DNA of 64,000 bases from Lacibacter sp. H375 (GTDB taxonomy: Bacteria; Bacteroidota; Bacteroidia; Chitinophagales; Chitinophagaceae), in contig NZ_JBBKTT010000001.1 in NCBI RefSeq assembly GCF_037892425.1, positions 1,860,001-1,924,000 on the forward strand, in the 5' to 3' direction. Shown piece by piece: positions 45,468-53,706 of this stretch. Below the pieces are notes generated by a model. That model worked only from the letters and a program-made list of their open reading frames with translations. It searched no databases and was not told the DNA's origin. Made by a program: the position numbers and the translations under genes. Within the stretch, counting starts at the first letter, position 1, and every line of letters starts with the position of its first letter.

Positions 45468-46037
45468 TTGCATGCAGATCAAAAATATATCGAGGCTTTA
45501 CTAAACCACGACCAGCGACTTATCAGTGAAATATACCAGCGCTTTGCGCCGAACATGAAAGCTTACCTGCTTTCACGTGGCTGTAATGAAGATGATGCGG
45601 GTGATGTGTTTCAGGAAGCATTGATCGATATTTATAAACTGGCGAATGATAAACAGTTTGTGCTTACCTGCCCCTTTGAAGCGTTCTTATTATTACTCTG
45701 CAAACGCAAATTCATCAACAAAACGAAAAAAACTTCACTTACTGTGGTAACAAATGGCGAGGACGATGCATATACTCATATACCGGGTGATGCCAATGCA
45801 GGCGCAGCCGATCATACAGCACAAGTGGAAAAAGAAAAACTGGTGATGCTGGTGTTGGATGAAATGGGCAACTGCAAAGAAGTGATCATGAAAAGCCTGC
45901 TGAAAAAACCGCAGGAAGAAATTGCAGAAGAACTGGGTATGACGTATGCGTATTACCGTAAACGTAAAAGCAACTGCATGGGAGAGCTGGCTGAACTGGT
46001 ACGTAACAAACCTCAATTTAAAGAACTTGTATCATGA
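45468..46037 (+). CDS. ECF-type RNA polymerase sigma factor
   Basis: A 189-residue sigma-70 family protein. Region 2 is seen in ALLNHDQRLISEIYQRFAPNMKAYLLSRG and EDDAGDVFQEALIDIYKLA. Region 4 is the HTH-like KPQEEIAEELGMTYAYYRKRKSNCMGEL. The only start in frame is a TTG at 45468, because the frame runs open upstream to a TAG with no ATG. The next gene overlaps its stop by ATGA and encodes a membrane TPR protein that may hold it at the membrane. A standard zinc anti-sigma domain was not recognised. Confidence 0.88.
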   Translation: MHADQKYIEALLNHDQRLISEIYQRFAPNMKAYLLSRGCNEDDAGDVFQEALIDIYKLANDKQFVLTCPFEAFLLLLCKRKFINKTKKTSLTVVTNGEDDAYTHIPGDANAGAADHTAQVEKEKLVMLVLDEMGNCKEVIMKSLLKKPQEEIAEELGMTYAYYRKRKSNCMGELAELVRNKPQFKELVS

Positions 46038-46750
46038 CCTATACGTACTCTGATATTGACGCATACCTGAACGGTGAACTGAATGCTGAAGACCAGCAAC
46101 AGTTTGAGCAGGAACTCAGCAGCAACACACAACTGCAGGAGCAGGTGAACGCATATCGTTTATTGAACAGTACGGTGGGCAAACATCAACAGGCCGAACA
46201 AACATTACCTGAGCTGAAACAAATACTTGATCCGCTTACACATCAATACTTCAAAAAAGGTAAAGCGAAAGTAGTTACGATGAGGAGCACGATGTATATG
46301 CTGGCTGCAGCAGCATCGGTTGTATTGATATTATTACTCGCTTTACCGGGCACATCACCTGATAATTATTCGTTTGATGATATGCCGGGTGCTATTGTTC
46401 GTGGTGCCGAAGATGAAAAAGCAAAAGCAGCACAACTCTTCAATAACAAACAATATGCAGACGCTGCAACGGCATTTGCCAAACTACGAACAACTGCTCC
46501 TGCTGATGCAACAGTTGACTTTTATCTGGGCCTTAGTCTGTTGAAAACAGAAAAGTATGCTGAGGCATTGCCATTGTTTGAAACATTAGCGAATGGTACT
46601 TCTGTATATGCAGAAGATGCGAATTTCTTTGCTGCATTAAGTGCTTATCATTTGCAGCAAAATGATAAGGCAAAACAATATGCAGAAAAGGTGAAGGAAG
46701 GAAGCAGGTATAGCAAGAATGCGAAGGCAGTGTTGAAGAAGTTGAAGTAA
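46034..46750 (+). CDS. Membrane TPR protein, possible anti-sigma partner
   Basis: A 238-residue single-pass protein. The N-terminal ~75 residues are cytoplasmic and helical (DIDAYLNGELNAEDQQQFEQ, as in many anti-sigma factors). One transmembrane segment follows (MYMLAAAASVVLILLLALPG, ~90-110). The periplasmic part has TPR-like repeats (AAQLFNNKQYADAATAFAKL, VDFYLGLSLLKTEKYAEALP). The four-base overlap with the sigma gene implies translational coupling and a shared function. An anti-sigma role is inferred from topology and coupling. Confidence 0.75.
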   Translation: MTYTYSDIDAYLNGELNAEDQQQFEQELSSNTQLQEQVNAYRLLNSTVGKHQQAEQTLPELKQILDPLTHQYFKKGKAKVVTMRSTMYMLAAAASVVLILLLALPGTSPDNYSFDDMPGAIVRGAEDEKAKAAQLFNNKQYADAATAFAKLRTTAPADATVDFYLGLSLLKTEKYAEALPLFETLANGTSVYAEDANFFAALSAYHLQQNDKAKQYAEKVKEGSRYSKNAKAVLKKLK

Positions 46751-46779
46751 AAATTTAAGGTGAAGTTTTCTCAAGCTGC

Positions 46780-46891
46780 CGTCATGCCGACGCAGGAGGC
46801 ATCTGTAAAATTTCAACGAGTAATTGTTTAATCAGATTAACAACATCAAGCATTTTGTTCAGGTAGAGATTTCTCCTTCGTCGAAATGACG
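46780..46891. repeat. REP-like inverted repeat element
   Basis: CGTCATGCCGACGCAGGAG (46780-46798) with a following ATCT is mirrored by the complement of 46867-46891, which reads CGTCATTTCGACGAAGGAG and ATCT. The 25-base arms differ at about six positions and enclose ~62 bases. This GTCATTTCGACGAAGGAG-type arm is a pattern I associate with dispersed intergenic repeats of Bacteroidota. Confidence 0.65.
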
Positions 46892-46983
46892 TTTCCGATA
46901 TTGCTTTCATGTTGATCAAAAATAGCAGCCTTATTTATGCAGTTATTTAACTGCTGCATCTTAGACTCTGGTAAAACTAACTA

Positions 46984-47523
46984 ATGCGGAAATTCGGCGT
47001 CTTCTCTTCCTTCATCTTTATCGCAATTCTTATTGCAGGGACCTATGGTATAATCCACAATCAACTCACTTACTCCATCTCTCCTGAATATTTTACAAAA
47101 TTTAAGTACAGGCAATTTGGTTTTGAACCGGAATGGTTTGGCGGCCATCGGCAGACCGTAGCAGCAATTGGTTTTCTTGCAACCTGGTGGACAGGCTTGT
47201 TTATTGGAATTTCAATTGGGTTAGTTTCATTATTTTTTCCTGATCATAAAACTATGATCGCAACTCTTAAAAAAGCGATCAGGCTTATATTAATTACTGC
47301 TGTTGTTACGGGAGCTGCGGGGTTTTTATACGGAAAGTTTTATTTAGCAAAGACCAGCGTTGATTGGTGGCTACCGGAAGATCTATCAGACAAATCCTCT
47401 TTTATAATTGTCGGTTCCATCCACAACTTCAGTTACCTGGGTGGCCTGTTGGGACTTCTGGTCAGTATTGTTTATATGATCAGGTTATTGTTTCAATTAA
47501 AAGCTAAACAAAATCGCAGATGA
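46984..47523 (+). CDS. Four-helix integral membrane protein of unknown function
   Basis: A 179-residue protein with about four hydrophobic segments (FIFIAILIAGTYGI, WWTGLFIGISIGLVSLFF, LILITAVVTGAAGFLY, LGGLLGLLVSIVYMIRLLF). A conserved-looking soluble stretch between segments 1 and 2 reads YFTKFKYRQFGFEPEWFGG. No enzymatic motif is visible and I do not recognise the family. Its neighbours are unrelated: a repeat element upstream and a fasciclin lipoprotein downstream. Confidence 0.7.
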   Translation: MRKFGVFSSFIFIAILIAGTYGIIHNQLTYSISPEYFTKFKYRQFGFEPEWFGGHRQTVAAIGFLATWWTGLFIGISIGLVSLFFPDHKTMIATLKKAIRLILITAVVTGAAGFLYGKFYLAKTSVDWWLPEDLSDKSSFIIVGSIHNFSYLGGLLGLLVSIVYMIRLLFQLKAKQNRR

Positions 47524-47690
47524 ATGAAATGAAGTAATTTTATTTATTGAAATATAAAATTTGATTTAATCTTCATTGAACCATTTTATTTGTTTGCTGT
47601 TATTTTCTTCACTCAATACCCGCATAGAGCAACCTTCAGCCGTATCCCGGAAAACAGTTATTCATCATTTTTAATTAAATCAAAACACGT

Positions 47691-48716
47691 ATGAAAAAAG
47701 GACTTTTTTCATGGGGTGCACTCTTGTGTGTATGCCTCATCATTGCCTCAGGATGTCAAAAGCAGAACGATGTTATTGCCGACGTTAACAAATTCGAGAA
47801 TGAATCGATCGCTTCCATCATTCAAAACCCTAACACAAGCTTCACCGTAAAAGGTGGAACAGGCTCTGGAGTTTCAAGCAGGGCGTCTGCAGGAAGACAA
47901 GTGAAGTTCACTTATCTCGCAGTTGCACTGGCACGTACCGGTTTAACAAGTACGTTATCAACGCTCAGCTCAAACTACACGTTGTTTGCACCAACTGATG
48001 ATGCATTCAGAGCTGCCGGATTTAAAACCATTCAGGATGTTGTAAAAGCTCCGAAAGAAGTATTGACTCCAATATTGTTGTATCATGTACTTGGTGCTAA
48101 AGTTTTAGCAGCGCAAGTTCCTGCTGGTCCAAATGCAGCAGTGAAAACATTAAATGGTGCAGATGCATATGTTACATCAAACAGCAATGGTGTTTTCATT
48201 AATGGTAATGCTGTAATTGTTGCTGATGTTAAAGCAGCTAATGGAGTAATTCATGTTATTGACAATATATTGATGCCGCCAGTAGGAAATATTGTTGCAA
48301 CAGCTGTTGCCAATCCAAACTTTACCTATTTGGTTGCTGCAGTATTAAGGGCAAGCCAGGGTTCTACAAATGTTGCAGCACTTTTAAGCGGCGATGGTCC
48401 ATTAACAGTATTTGCTCCGGTTAACCAGGCATTTATTGATGCAGGATTTGCAACCATTGCTGATATTACTGCTGCTGATCCAAATGCGCTAACGCCCATT
48501 CTTGCTTATCACGTAGTTGCGGGAAGAGTATTTTCATCTGACCTCACGAATAATATGAGTGTACCAATGTTTGCCGGAGGTAACACGACAATTACACTAA
48601 CAGGTGGACCAAAGATCAAGGGTAATGGAAATGCAATGGCAGCGAATATTATCAAAACAGATATTGTAACGACCAATGGAGTGATCCATGTGATCGATGG
48701 AGTATTGTTGCCATAA
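47691..48716 (+). CDS. Fasciclin (FAS1) domain lipoprotein, two domains
   Basis: A 341-residue lipoprotein whose signal peptide ends in LIIASGC. Two FAS1 domains follow at about residues 75-200 and 205-340. Each contains the FAS1 H-box and core (YTLFAPTDDAFRAAGF...GVIHVIDNILMP, and LTVFAPVNQAFIDAGF...GVIHVIDGVLLP). FAS1 proteins mediate adhesion or matrix interactions at the cell surface. No partner is evident. A strong hairpin follows the gene. Confidence 0.9.
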   Translation: MKKGLFSWGALLCVCLIIASGCQKQNDVIADVNKFENESIASIIQNPNTSFTVKGGTGSGVSSRASAGRQVKFTYLAVALARTGLTSTLSTLSSNYTLFAPTDDAFRAAGFKTIQDVVKAPKEVLTPILLYHVLGAKVLAAQVPAGPNAAVKTLNGADAYVTSNSNGVFINGNAVIVADVKAANGVIHVIDNILMPPVGNIVATAVANPNFTYLVAAVLRASQGSTNVAALLSGDGPLTVFAPVNQAFIDAGFATIADITAADPNALTPILAYHVVAGRVFSSDLTNNMSVPMFAGGNTTITLTGGPKIKGNGNAMAANIIKTDIVTTNGVIHVIDGVLLP

Positions 48717-48725
48717 TTAAATAAT

Positions 48726-48755
48726 AAAACAGGCCGTTATTAAACGGCCTGTTTT
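48726..48755 (+). terminator. Rho-independent terminator after the fasciclin gene
   Basis: AAAACAGGCCGTT pairs with AACGGCCTGTTTT across a four-base loop, ten bases after the stop codon, then TATTATAT. It can act in both directions between convergent genes. Confidence 0.85.
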
Positions 48756-48787
48756 ATTATATCAATGTTTCGAGTAAGTCAGTTCAT

Positions 48788-49618
48788 TCATTTCTTCTCT
48801 CCAAAAAATTCAAACGCATTAGCAACAGCCTGATGAAAAATATTACCGTGTTCTTTGTTGCTGATGTATTCGAACTGAATTGTTCCGTTTGTCAGTTTCG
48901 TTTTAAGAAGATCGCTTAAAGCTTTTGCATCTTCTTCCATGAGCTTTCCTTCTTTGCCAACTGCTATATAAATTCCTATCTTCTTTTTAAATGGTTCAAC
49001 CTTTGCTTTCAGCAACGATTCATTATCCCACCACAAACTCGGACTTACAATGACGTACTGTGAAAACAATTCCGGTTTTTTGAATAATACTTCTGTTGCC
49101 AATAACCCACCCAGCGATTGGCCAATGAGCATATTATTTCCAGTTGTCTTGAATGACTTGTTGATGTAAGGCTGCAGTTCCTTTTCAATAAAGCGGATGA
49201 ATTTTTCTGAACCGCCTGTTGTAGGAAAATCTTTTTTATCCTTTTCGATTGTTGTATGGAAGGTGAAATCTCTCCGCCGGTCAACATTGGCAATACCCAC
49301 CACAATTGATTTGGGCAACACATTCACCCATGGGAAATTATAGAACTGAACAAGACCTGCCACATGAATAAAATCTTCATCAGCAGAACCATCGAGTAAA
49401 TAAATTACGGGATAGCTTGAATCCTTATGAAAACTTTCCGGCAAATAAATATTTAGTGTACGGTTTTCATTTAATTCAACTGAATGCAGCTGCCGTATAA
49501 TGCCCAATGAGAAAACTTTTTCTTCTTCTTTTGTTTGAGCAACGACTGTTATGGATGAAATTAAAACTGCAATAAAAAACAAAGAGCGATTAAGCATACT
49601 GATGATTGTATTAAGCAT
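48788..49618 (-). CDS. Exported alpha/beta-hydrolase esterase (Fes/IroE-like)
   Basis: A 276-residue exported esterase of the putative-esterase (IroE/Fes/esterase D) type. The signal peptide begins at Met 1 or Met 8 (LFFIAVLISSITVVAQ). Hallmarks are YPVIYLLDGSADEDFIH, the nucleophile Ser in LIGQSLGGLLA (GxSxG), VSPSLWWDNESLL, and the C-terminal HGNIFHQAV with the catalytic His. Substrates of the family include siderophore and other esters; there is no siderophore locus here, so the substrate is open. Confidence 0.85.
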   Translation of the reverse strand: MLNTIISMLNRSLFFIAVLISSITVVAQTKEEEKVFSLGIIRQLHSVELNENRTLNIYLPESFHKDSSYPVIYLLDGSADEDFIHVAGLVQFYNFPWVNVLPKSIVVGIANVDRRRDFTFHTTIEKDKKDFPTTGGSEKFIRFIEKELQPYINKSFKTTGNNMLIGQSLGGLLATEVLFKKPELFSQYVIVSPSLWWDNESLLKAKVEPFKKKIGIYIAVGKEGKLMEEDAKALSDLLKTKLTNGTIQFEYISNKEHGNIFHQAVANAFEFFGEKK

Positions 49619-49684
49619 TATGAGGCAGGTTCGGAACGGTGCTGTAGGTTTGTACTTCCAACTTCGTATCTCGTACTTGATGTA

Positions 49685-50200
49685 TTAACCCAAATAAACT
49701 TCCAGCAAACCTTCAGGCAATTCAACCAGCACTTGTTTCTTTTTATGATTGATGCTACGGATAGTTTCTTCATGCAGTGGTATCAATACTTCTTTGCCTT
49801 CAATTTCTAACCTGCATAAGATCTGCAGTGGTTGTTCAATTACTTCGAGCACATTGCCTAACTCTTTCTTTCCATCGATCATTAAATAACCAATGAGCGA
49901 AATAGGAGCAGACTTGCCGGCTTGTTTATGAAAATCTTCTTCACGCAGCCATACTTTTTTCGGAGATAATTTTTTTGCCTGCTCTTTAGTGGTAATACCA
50001 TCAATAGCAATGTAAACTTCTTCTTCGTTCTTGATCTTGGTGCCTGTTATGAAGTAAGGAAGAAGTTTGTCTTTCGATTCTTCAATGAACAATACTTCTA
50101 ATCCTTTCAACGAAGTTTTTTTACCGAGGTTATGTTTCAGTACCACTTCGCCGCTTAATCCGAATGTGCCAAGTATTTGTCCAATGCTGAAGTATTCCAT
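49685..50200 (-). CDS. rimM: Ribosome maturation factor RimM
   Basis: Binds S19 and helps 16S rRNA processing and assembly of the 30S head. I start at 50200 (MEYFSIGQILGTFGLSGEVV), giving 171 residues, the family length; the open frame further upstream is an artefact. Motifs are IGQILGTFGLSGEV at the N-terminus, then PRC-barrel residues LIGYLMID and LIPLHEETIRSINH. It follows rpsP on the minus strand, but a terminator (50362-50390) lies between them. A TATCTTTG box is four bases before the ATG, suggesting its own promoter. Confidence 0.93.
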   Translation of the reverse strand: MEYFSIGQILGTFGLSGEVVLKHNLGKKTSLKGLEVLFIEESKDKLLPYFITGTKIKNEEEVYIAIDGITTKEQAKKLSPKKVWLREEDFHKQAGKSAPISLIGYLMIDGKKELGNVLEVIEQPLQILCRLEIEGKEVLIPLHEETIRSINHKKKQVLVELPEGLLEVYLG

Positions 50201-50204
50201 GCGG

Positions 50205-50212
50205 CAAAGATA
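50205..50212 (-). promoter_or_regulatory. Start-adjacent -7 box of rimM
   Basis: On the minus strand TATCTTTG is followed by CCGC and then ATG. A transcript starting 5-7 bases after the box would have almost no leader. The same arrangement is seen at murF (19810-19817), the glycosyltransferase (52468-52475) and gldF (13288-13295). Confidence 0.45.
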
Positions 50213-50361
50213 TTTGTTAAGTGCGATGTTAGATGTAAGAAGTACGATGTAAGAAAATCTCGAATAGAAAACAAAACGTACAAGTGTGCGACGCAACAAA
50301 AGTGTTATAGAAGCACTCAGCTGAGTACAATATATTTCTTCTTTCCGCCTTCGTGGCAAAC

Positions 50362-50390
50362 AAAAAAATCCCTCACAATAATGCGAGGGA
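50362..50390 (-). terminator. Rho-independent terminator of rpsP
   Basis: TCCCTC and GAGGGA pair across a 10-base loop with further weak pairing inside. On the minus strand a run of seven T follows. It sits 30-60 bases beyond the rpsP stop. Confidence 0.75.
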
Positions 50391-50420
50391 CTTTTATGAA
50401 GACAAATGTAAGTAATGGGA

Positions 50421-50882
50421 TTACTCAGCTGCCGGTGCTTCTCCACCTTCCTGGCGTCTTGGAGCCATCGGACGGCGTTGATAGTTACCACCACTGCGCT
50501 GTTTGAATCTTGCCTTACGGGCTTCTTCTCTTTTCTTCGCTTCAGTAGCTTCATGCTCGCTGTGCCAAGATTGGAATTTCTCCATTGCAGCAGCCTGATC
50601 GAAAAGACCAAGACCAACACCACGTAAGAGGTGTTTCAGATACAATACACCTTTTGTAGAAAGGATCTTGCGAACTGTGTCAGTAGGCTGAGCTCCTTTG
50701 TGTAACCACTCCAAAGCTTTCTGACGATCGATCTGGATCACAGCAGGCTCTGTTACAGGGTTGTAAGTACCGATTTTCTGAATGAATTTTCCATCTCTTG
50801 GGGCTCTTGCGTCGGCCACTACGATGAAATAGAAGGGTCTCTTTTTTGACCCGTGTCTTTGCAGACGGATTTTAACTGGCAT
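50421..50882 (-). CDS. rpsP: 30S ribosomal protein bS16
   Basis: Structural protein of the small ribosomal subunit. The first ~85 residues are canonical ([46 protein letters not shown]). The remaining ~70 residues form a charged extension rich in E, A, K and R, as is usual for Bacteroidota S16 and longer than the ~82-residue enterobacterial form. It keeps the ffh-rpsP-rimM order of other bacteria, though trmD and rplS are absent here. A promoter match lies upstream. Confidence 0.96.
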   Translation of the reverse strand: MPVKIRLQRHGSKKRPFYFIVVADARAPRDGKFIQKIGTYNPVTEPAVIQIDRQKALEWLHKGAQPTDTVRKILSTKGVLYLKHLLRGVGLGLFDQAAAMEKFQSWHSEHEATEAKKREEARKARFKQRSGGNYQRRPMAPRRQEGGEAPAAE

Positions 50883-50931
50883 CGTAAATTAAAATTTAAA
50901 TGCGTGAATAAATAAAGGTTAACTAAGAGAG

Positions 50932-50962
50932 CAAAAATAAGCGGTGATGCCCATATATCCAA
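50932..50962 (-). promoter_or_regulatory. Predicted sigma-A promoter of rpsP
   Basis: On the minus strand, TTG (50960-50962), a 20-base spacer and TATTTTTG (50932-50939) match the Bacteroidota consensus. The implied leader is about 43 bases. It lies between ffh and rpsP. Confidence 0.5.
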
Positions 50963-50980
50963 CCCCGAAAATATTAAATT

Positions 50981-52306
50981 TTACCGGCGGCCCATGCCCG
51001 GCATCATTTTGCCCATGGGCATTTTGTTCATCATGCTCATCATTTGCTTCATTTGCTCAAACTGTTTCATAAAAGCATTCACCTCAGCAATATCTTTTCC
51101 GCTGCCTTTTGCAATGCGCAAACGACGGCTTTGGCTGATAAGGTCAGGGTTTGATCTTTCCTGCGGGGTCATAGAATTGATGATGGCTTCAACACCTTTA
51201 AACGAATCGTCACTTATTTCAATATCCTTCATGGCCTTGCCCATTCCGGGGATCATGCCCATCAGGTCTTTCAGGTTACCCATTTTCTTGATCTGCTCCA
51301 GTTGCTGCTTGAAATCTTCAAAATCGAACTGGTTTTTGCGGATCTTCTTTTCCAGTTTTTTGGCTTGTTCCTCATCGAACTGGGCCTGCGCTTTCTCTAC
51401 GAGCGAAGTAATATCACCCATGCCGAGGATACGCTGCGCCATACGATCGGGGTAAAACACATCAAGCGTATCCATCTTTTCGCCACTGCTCACAAATTTG
51501 ATGGGTTTGTTCACCGTGTATTTGATGGAAAGCGCCGCACCACCTCTTGTATCGCCATCGAGTTTGGTAAGCACAACACCCGTAAAGTTCAATCGGTCGT
51601 TGAAGGCTTTGGCCGTGTTCACTGCATCTTGCCCCGTCATACTATCCACCACAAAGAGGATCTCGTTCGGGTTCACAGCGGCTTTTATATCAGCCACTTC
51701 CTTCATCAATATTTCATCAATGGCCAAACGACCGGCCGTATCGATGATAACTACGTTCTTATTTTTTGACTTTGCCTCCTTAATAGCATTCTGCACAATA
51801 GCAACTGCATCTTTGTTCTCCCGTTCGCTGTAAATATCCACACCAATTTGCCCCGCCAATACGGTCAATTGATCGATCGCCGCCGGGCGATAAATATCTG
51901 CCGCCACCAGCAAAGGAGATTTTCCTTTCTGTGTTTTGAGATAATTGGCGAGTTTTCCACTGAAAGTGGTTTTACCGCTACCTTGTAAACCGGCAATCAA
52001 AATCACTGCAGGAGCACCTTTCAGTTCAAGTTCACTTTCAGTGCCGCCCATTAATTCTGTGAGCTCGTCCTGCACAATTTTCACCATTTGCTGACCGGGG
52101 TTTACCGCCAGCAACACCTTGGAACCTTGCGCCTTATCCTTCACTGTATCAGTAAAGTCTTTGGCAATTTTATAGTTTACGTCGGCATCCACGAGGGCAC
52201 GACGGATATCTTTCACCGTAGCAGCAATATTGAGCTCGGTAATACGGCCTTCACCTTTTATATTCTTAAACGCACTCTCTAAACGTTCACTTAAATTCTG
52301 AAACAT
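50981..52306 (-). CDS. ffh: Signal recognition particle GTPase Ffh
   Basis: SRP54-type protein that targets nascent membrane and secreted proteins to FtsY and SecYEG. The 441-residue protein has the N domain (residues 1-90) and a G domain with LIAGLQGSGKTTFSGKLA, VAADIYRPAAIDQL, VIIDTAGR and LTKLDGDTRGG. The methionine-rich M domain ends in MKQMMSMMNKMPMGKMMPG. A TACATTTG box at 52328-52335 lies 21 bases upstream of the ATG. Confidence 0.97.
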   Translation of the reverse strand: MFQNLSERLESAFKNIKGEGRITELNIAATVKDIRRALVDADVNYKIAKDFTDTVKDKAQGSKVLLAVNPGQQMVKIVQDELTELMGGTESELELKGAPAVILIAGLQGSGKTTFSGKLANYLKTQKGKSPLLVAADIYRPAAIDQLTVLAGQIGVDIYSERENKDAVAIVQNAIKEAKSKNKNVVIIDTAGRLAIDEILMKEVADIKAAVNPNEILFVVDSMTGQDAVNTAKAFNDRLNFTGVVLTKLDGDTRGGAALSIKYTVNKPIKFVSSGEKMDTLDVFYPDRMAQRILGMGDITSLVEKAQAQFDEEQAKKLEKKIRKNQFDFEDFKQQLEQIKKMGNLKDLMGMIPGMGKAMKDIEISDDSFKGVEAIINSMTPQERSNPDLISQSRRLRIAKGSGKDIAEVNAFMKQFEQMKQMMSMMNKMPMGKMMPGMGRR

Positions 52307-52360
52307 AATTCAATTTATTTCGGGTAGCAAATGTACGCCCTATCTGCTAAAGGGGGAAAT

Positions 52361-52466
52361 TGTCTGAACCATGATTTGGGTGGATTTAAACGATTGAAGT
52401 GATGAATGTACTCTTTGCCGCACAATCTTCTGAATCCTAAAAATCAGATAAATCATGGTTCAGACA
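52361..52466. repeat. Intergenic inverted-repeat element between ffh and the glycosyltransferase gene
   Basis: TGTCTGAACCATGATTT (52361-52377) has its exact complement at 52450-52466. The interior shows GATT words about 10 bases apart (GATTT, GGATTTA, CGATTG, TGATG). This resembles the TCTGAATC...GATTTxxxxGATTxAxxxGATT intergenic repeats of Bacteroidota. The right arm ends one base before the TATCTTTG box of the downstream gene. Confidence 0.7.
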
Positions 52467-52480
52467 TTATCTTTGCCGCC

Positions 52481-53218
52481 ATGTTCAATAACAAGAAAGT
52501 CATCGTGGTATTGCCGGCGTACAATGCGGCTAAAACATTAGAGATCACTTACAGCGAGATCCCATTCGAAATTGTGGACGAAGTGGTGCTGGTGGATGAT
52601 GCCAGTAAAGATGAAACAGTTGCTAAAGCCAAAGAGCTGGGCATTAAACATATTGTGAGCCACGAAAAGAACAAAGGTTACGGCGGTAACCAGAAAAGTT
52701 GTTACAACAAGGCGCTGGAGCTTGGTGGCGATATTGTGGTGATGTTGCACCCCGATTATCAGTACACACCAATGTTGTTACATGCCATGATCAGTATTAT
52801 TGGGAACAATGTTTACCCGGTGGTGTTTGGCAGCCGCATTTTGGGTAACGGTGCCTTGAAAGGCGGCATGCCGATGTATAAATACATTGCCAATCGGTTT
52901 TTGACATTCACACAAAACATATTACTGGGTCAGAAGTTATCTGAATATCATACCGGTTATCGTGCTTTCAGCAGGGAAGTGTTACAAAACATCAAGTACC
53001 AGGAATGCAATGATGATTTTGTGTTTGATAATGAAATGGCCGCACAGATCTTTTACAAAGGTTACCAGATCGGCGAAGTAACCTGCCCCACAAAATATTT
53101 TGAAGAAGCCAGCAGTATCAACTTCAGTCGTAGTATGAAATATGGGTTGGGCTGTTTAAAAACATCACTTGTATATCGATTGTGTAAATGGGGATTAATG
53201 AAGAGCAACCTGTACTAA
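52481..53218 (+). CDS. Family 2 glycosyltransferase
   Basis: A 245-residue GT-A transferase, dolichyl-phosphate-mannose-synthase-like. I start at 52481 (MFNNKKVIVVLPAYNAAKTL), because upstream codons overlap the inverted repeat. Motifs are VLPAYNAAKTL, the nucleotide-sugar Asp residues in VVLVDDASKDET, VMLHPDYQY (DxD-like position), and FGSRIL. There is no C-terminal transmembrane segment, so it is soluble or peripheral. The probable acceptor is a lipid or polyprenyl phosphate by family analogy. A TATCTTTG box ends five bases before the ATG. Confidence 0.85.
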   Translation: MFNNKKVIVVLPAYNAAKTLEITYSEIPFEIVDEVVLVDDASKDETVAKAKELGIKHIVSHEKNKGYGGNQKSCYNKALELGGDIVVMLHPDYQYTPMLLHAMISIIGNNVYPVVFGSRILGNGALKGGMPMYKYIANRFLTFTQNILLGQKLSEYHTGYRAFSREVLQNIKYQECNDDFVFDNEMAAQIFYKGYQIGEVTCPTKYFEEASSINFSRSMKYGLGCLKTSLVYRLCKWGLMKSNLY

Positions 53219-53258
53219 GCTTGCATCTTTCAATTGCCTGTTGTATTTTGATGAGCGA

Positions 53259-53594
53259 ATGAAGCAATTGCTCTCCATGTTTTTTCTCAGCATCTTTTTC
53301 CTGTTTCAATACGGGAAGATGATCGATTATATGGAATGTCGCATTACTGCAGCCATTGAATCGACAAAAGATTGTGGTTGCGATGCCAAACTACAATCGA
53401 CAGCGAGTGATGATGTGCCTTCAAATCCCTATCACCAGCATCATCTTAAAAATTACACTGAAGAGTTTTTTAATCATTCTGTAAAAGAAGAGGAAGAAAT
53501 TGCTGTTTCTTCAAACTCAACATACAGCAGTATAACCGCACCTCAACAATTAAGCGGTTATCTCCACGAGTTATTACAACCTCCCCGCTGCTGA
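53259..53594 (+). CDS. Small exported or membrane-anchored cysteine protein
   Basis: A protein of about 111 residues starting at MKQLLSMFFLSIFFLFQYGK. One N-terminal hydrophobic segment is followed by MECRITAAIESTKDCGCDAKL. The layout (short membrane helix, then C-x-many-DCGCD) resembles a group of small Bacteroidota proteins with CxGKC-type cysteine clusters found near redox or metal genes. The C-terminal half is polar and rich in S, E and H. A thioredoxin-like exported protein follows 112 bases later, hinting at a shared redox role. Confidence 0.6.
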   Translation: MKQLLSMFFLSIFFLFQYGKMIDYMECRITAAIESTKDCGCDAKLQSTASDDVPSNPYHQHHLKNYTEEFFNHSVKEEEEIAVSSNSTYSSITAPQQLSGYLHELLQPPRC

Positions 53595-53706
53595 ACGTTT
53601 TCATTGAACATTTTTCTATTGCGCCTGCACGGACCTGGAGTGACTGTTGTGTTACAACACTGCTGAGTTCCCTGTGCGCCATTTATTTATTTCAAAAAAT
53701 CAAATC

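Noticed and set aside
50216-50260. Short TACGATGTAAGA-like repeats after rimM, with similar words near 37180 and 49660
   Set aside because: They are degenerate and too short to define an element. They are possibly remnants of common Bacteroidota intergenic microrepeats.
50201-50623. Long N-terminal extension of rimM overlapping rpsP
   Set aside because: The extension runs through a terminator and antisense-like frames of rpsP. RimM homology begins exactly at the ATG at 50200.
51302-51769. 155-residue plus-strand ORF
   Set aside because: It is antisense to the conserved G domain of ffh.
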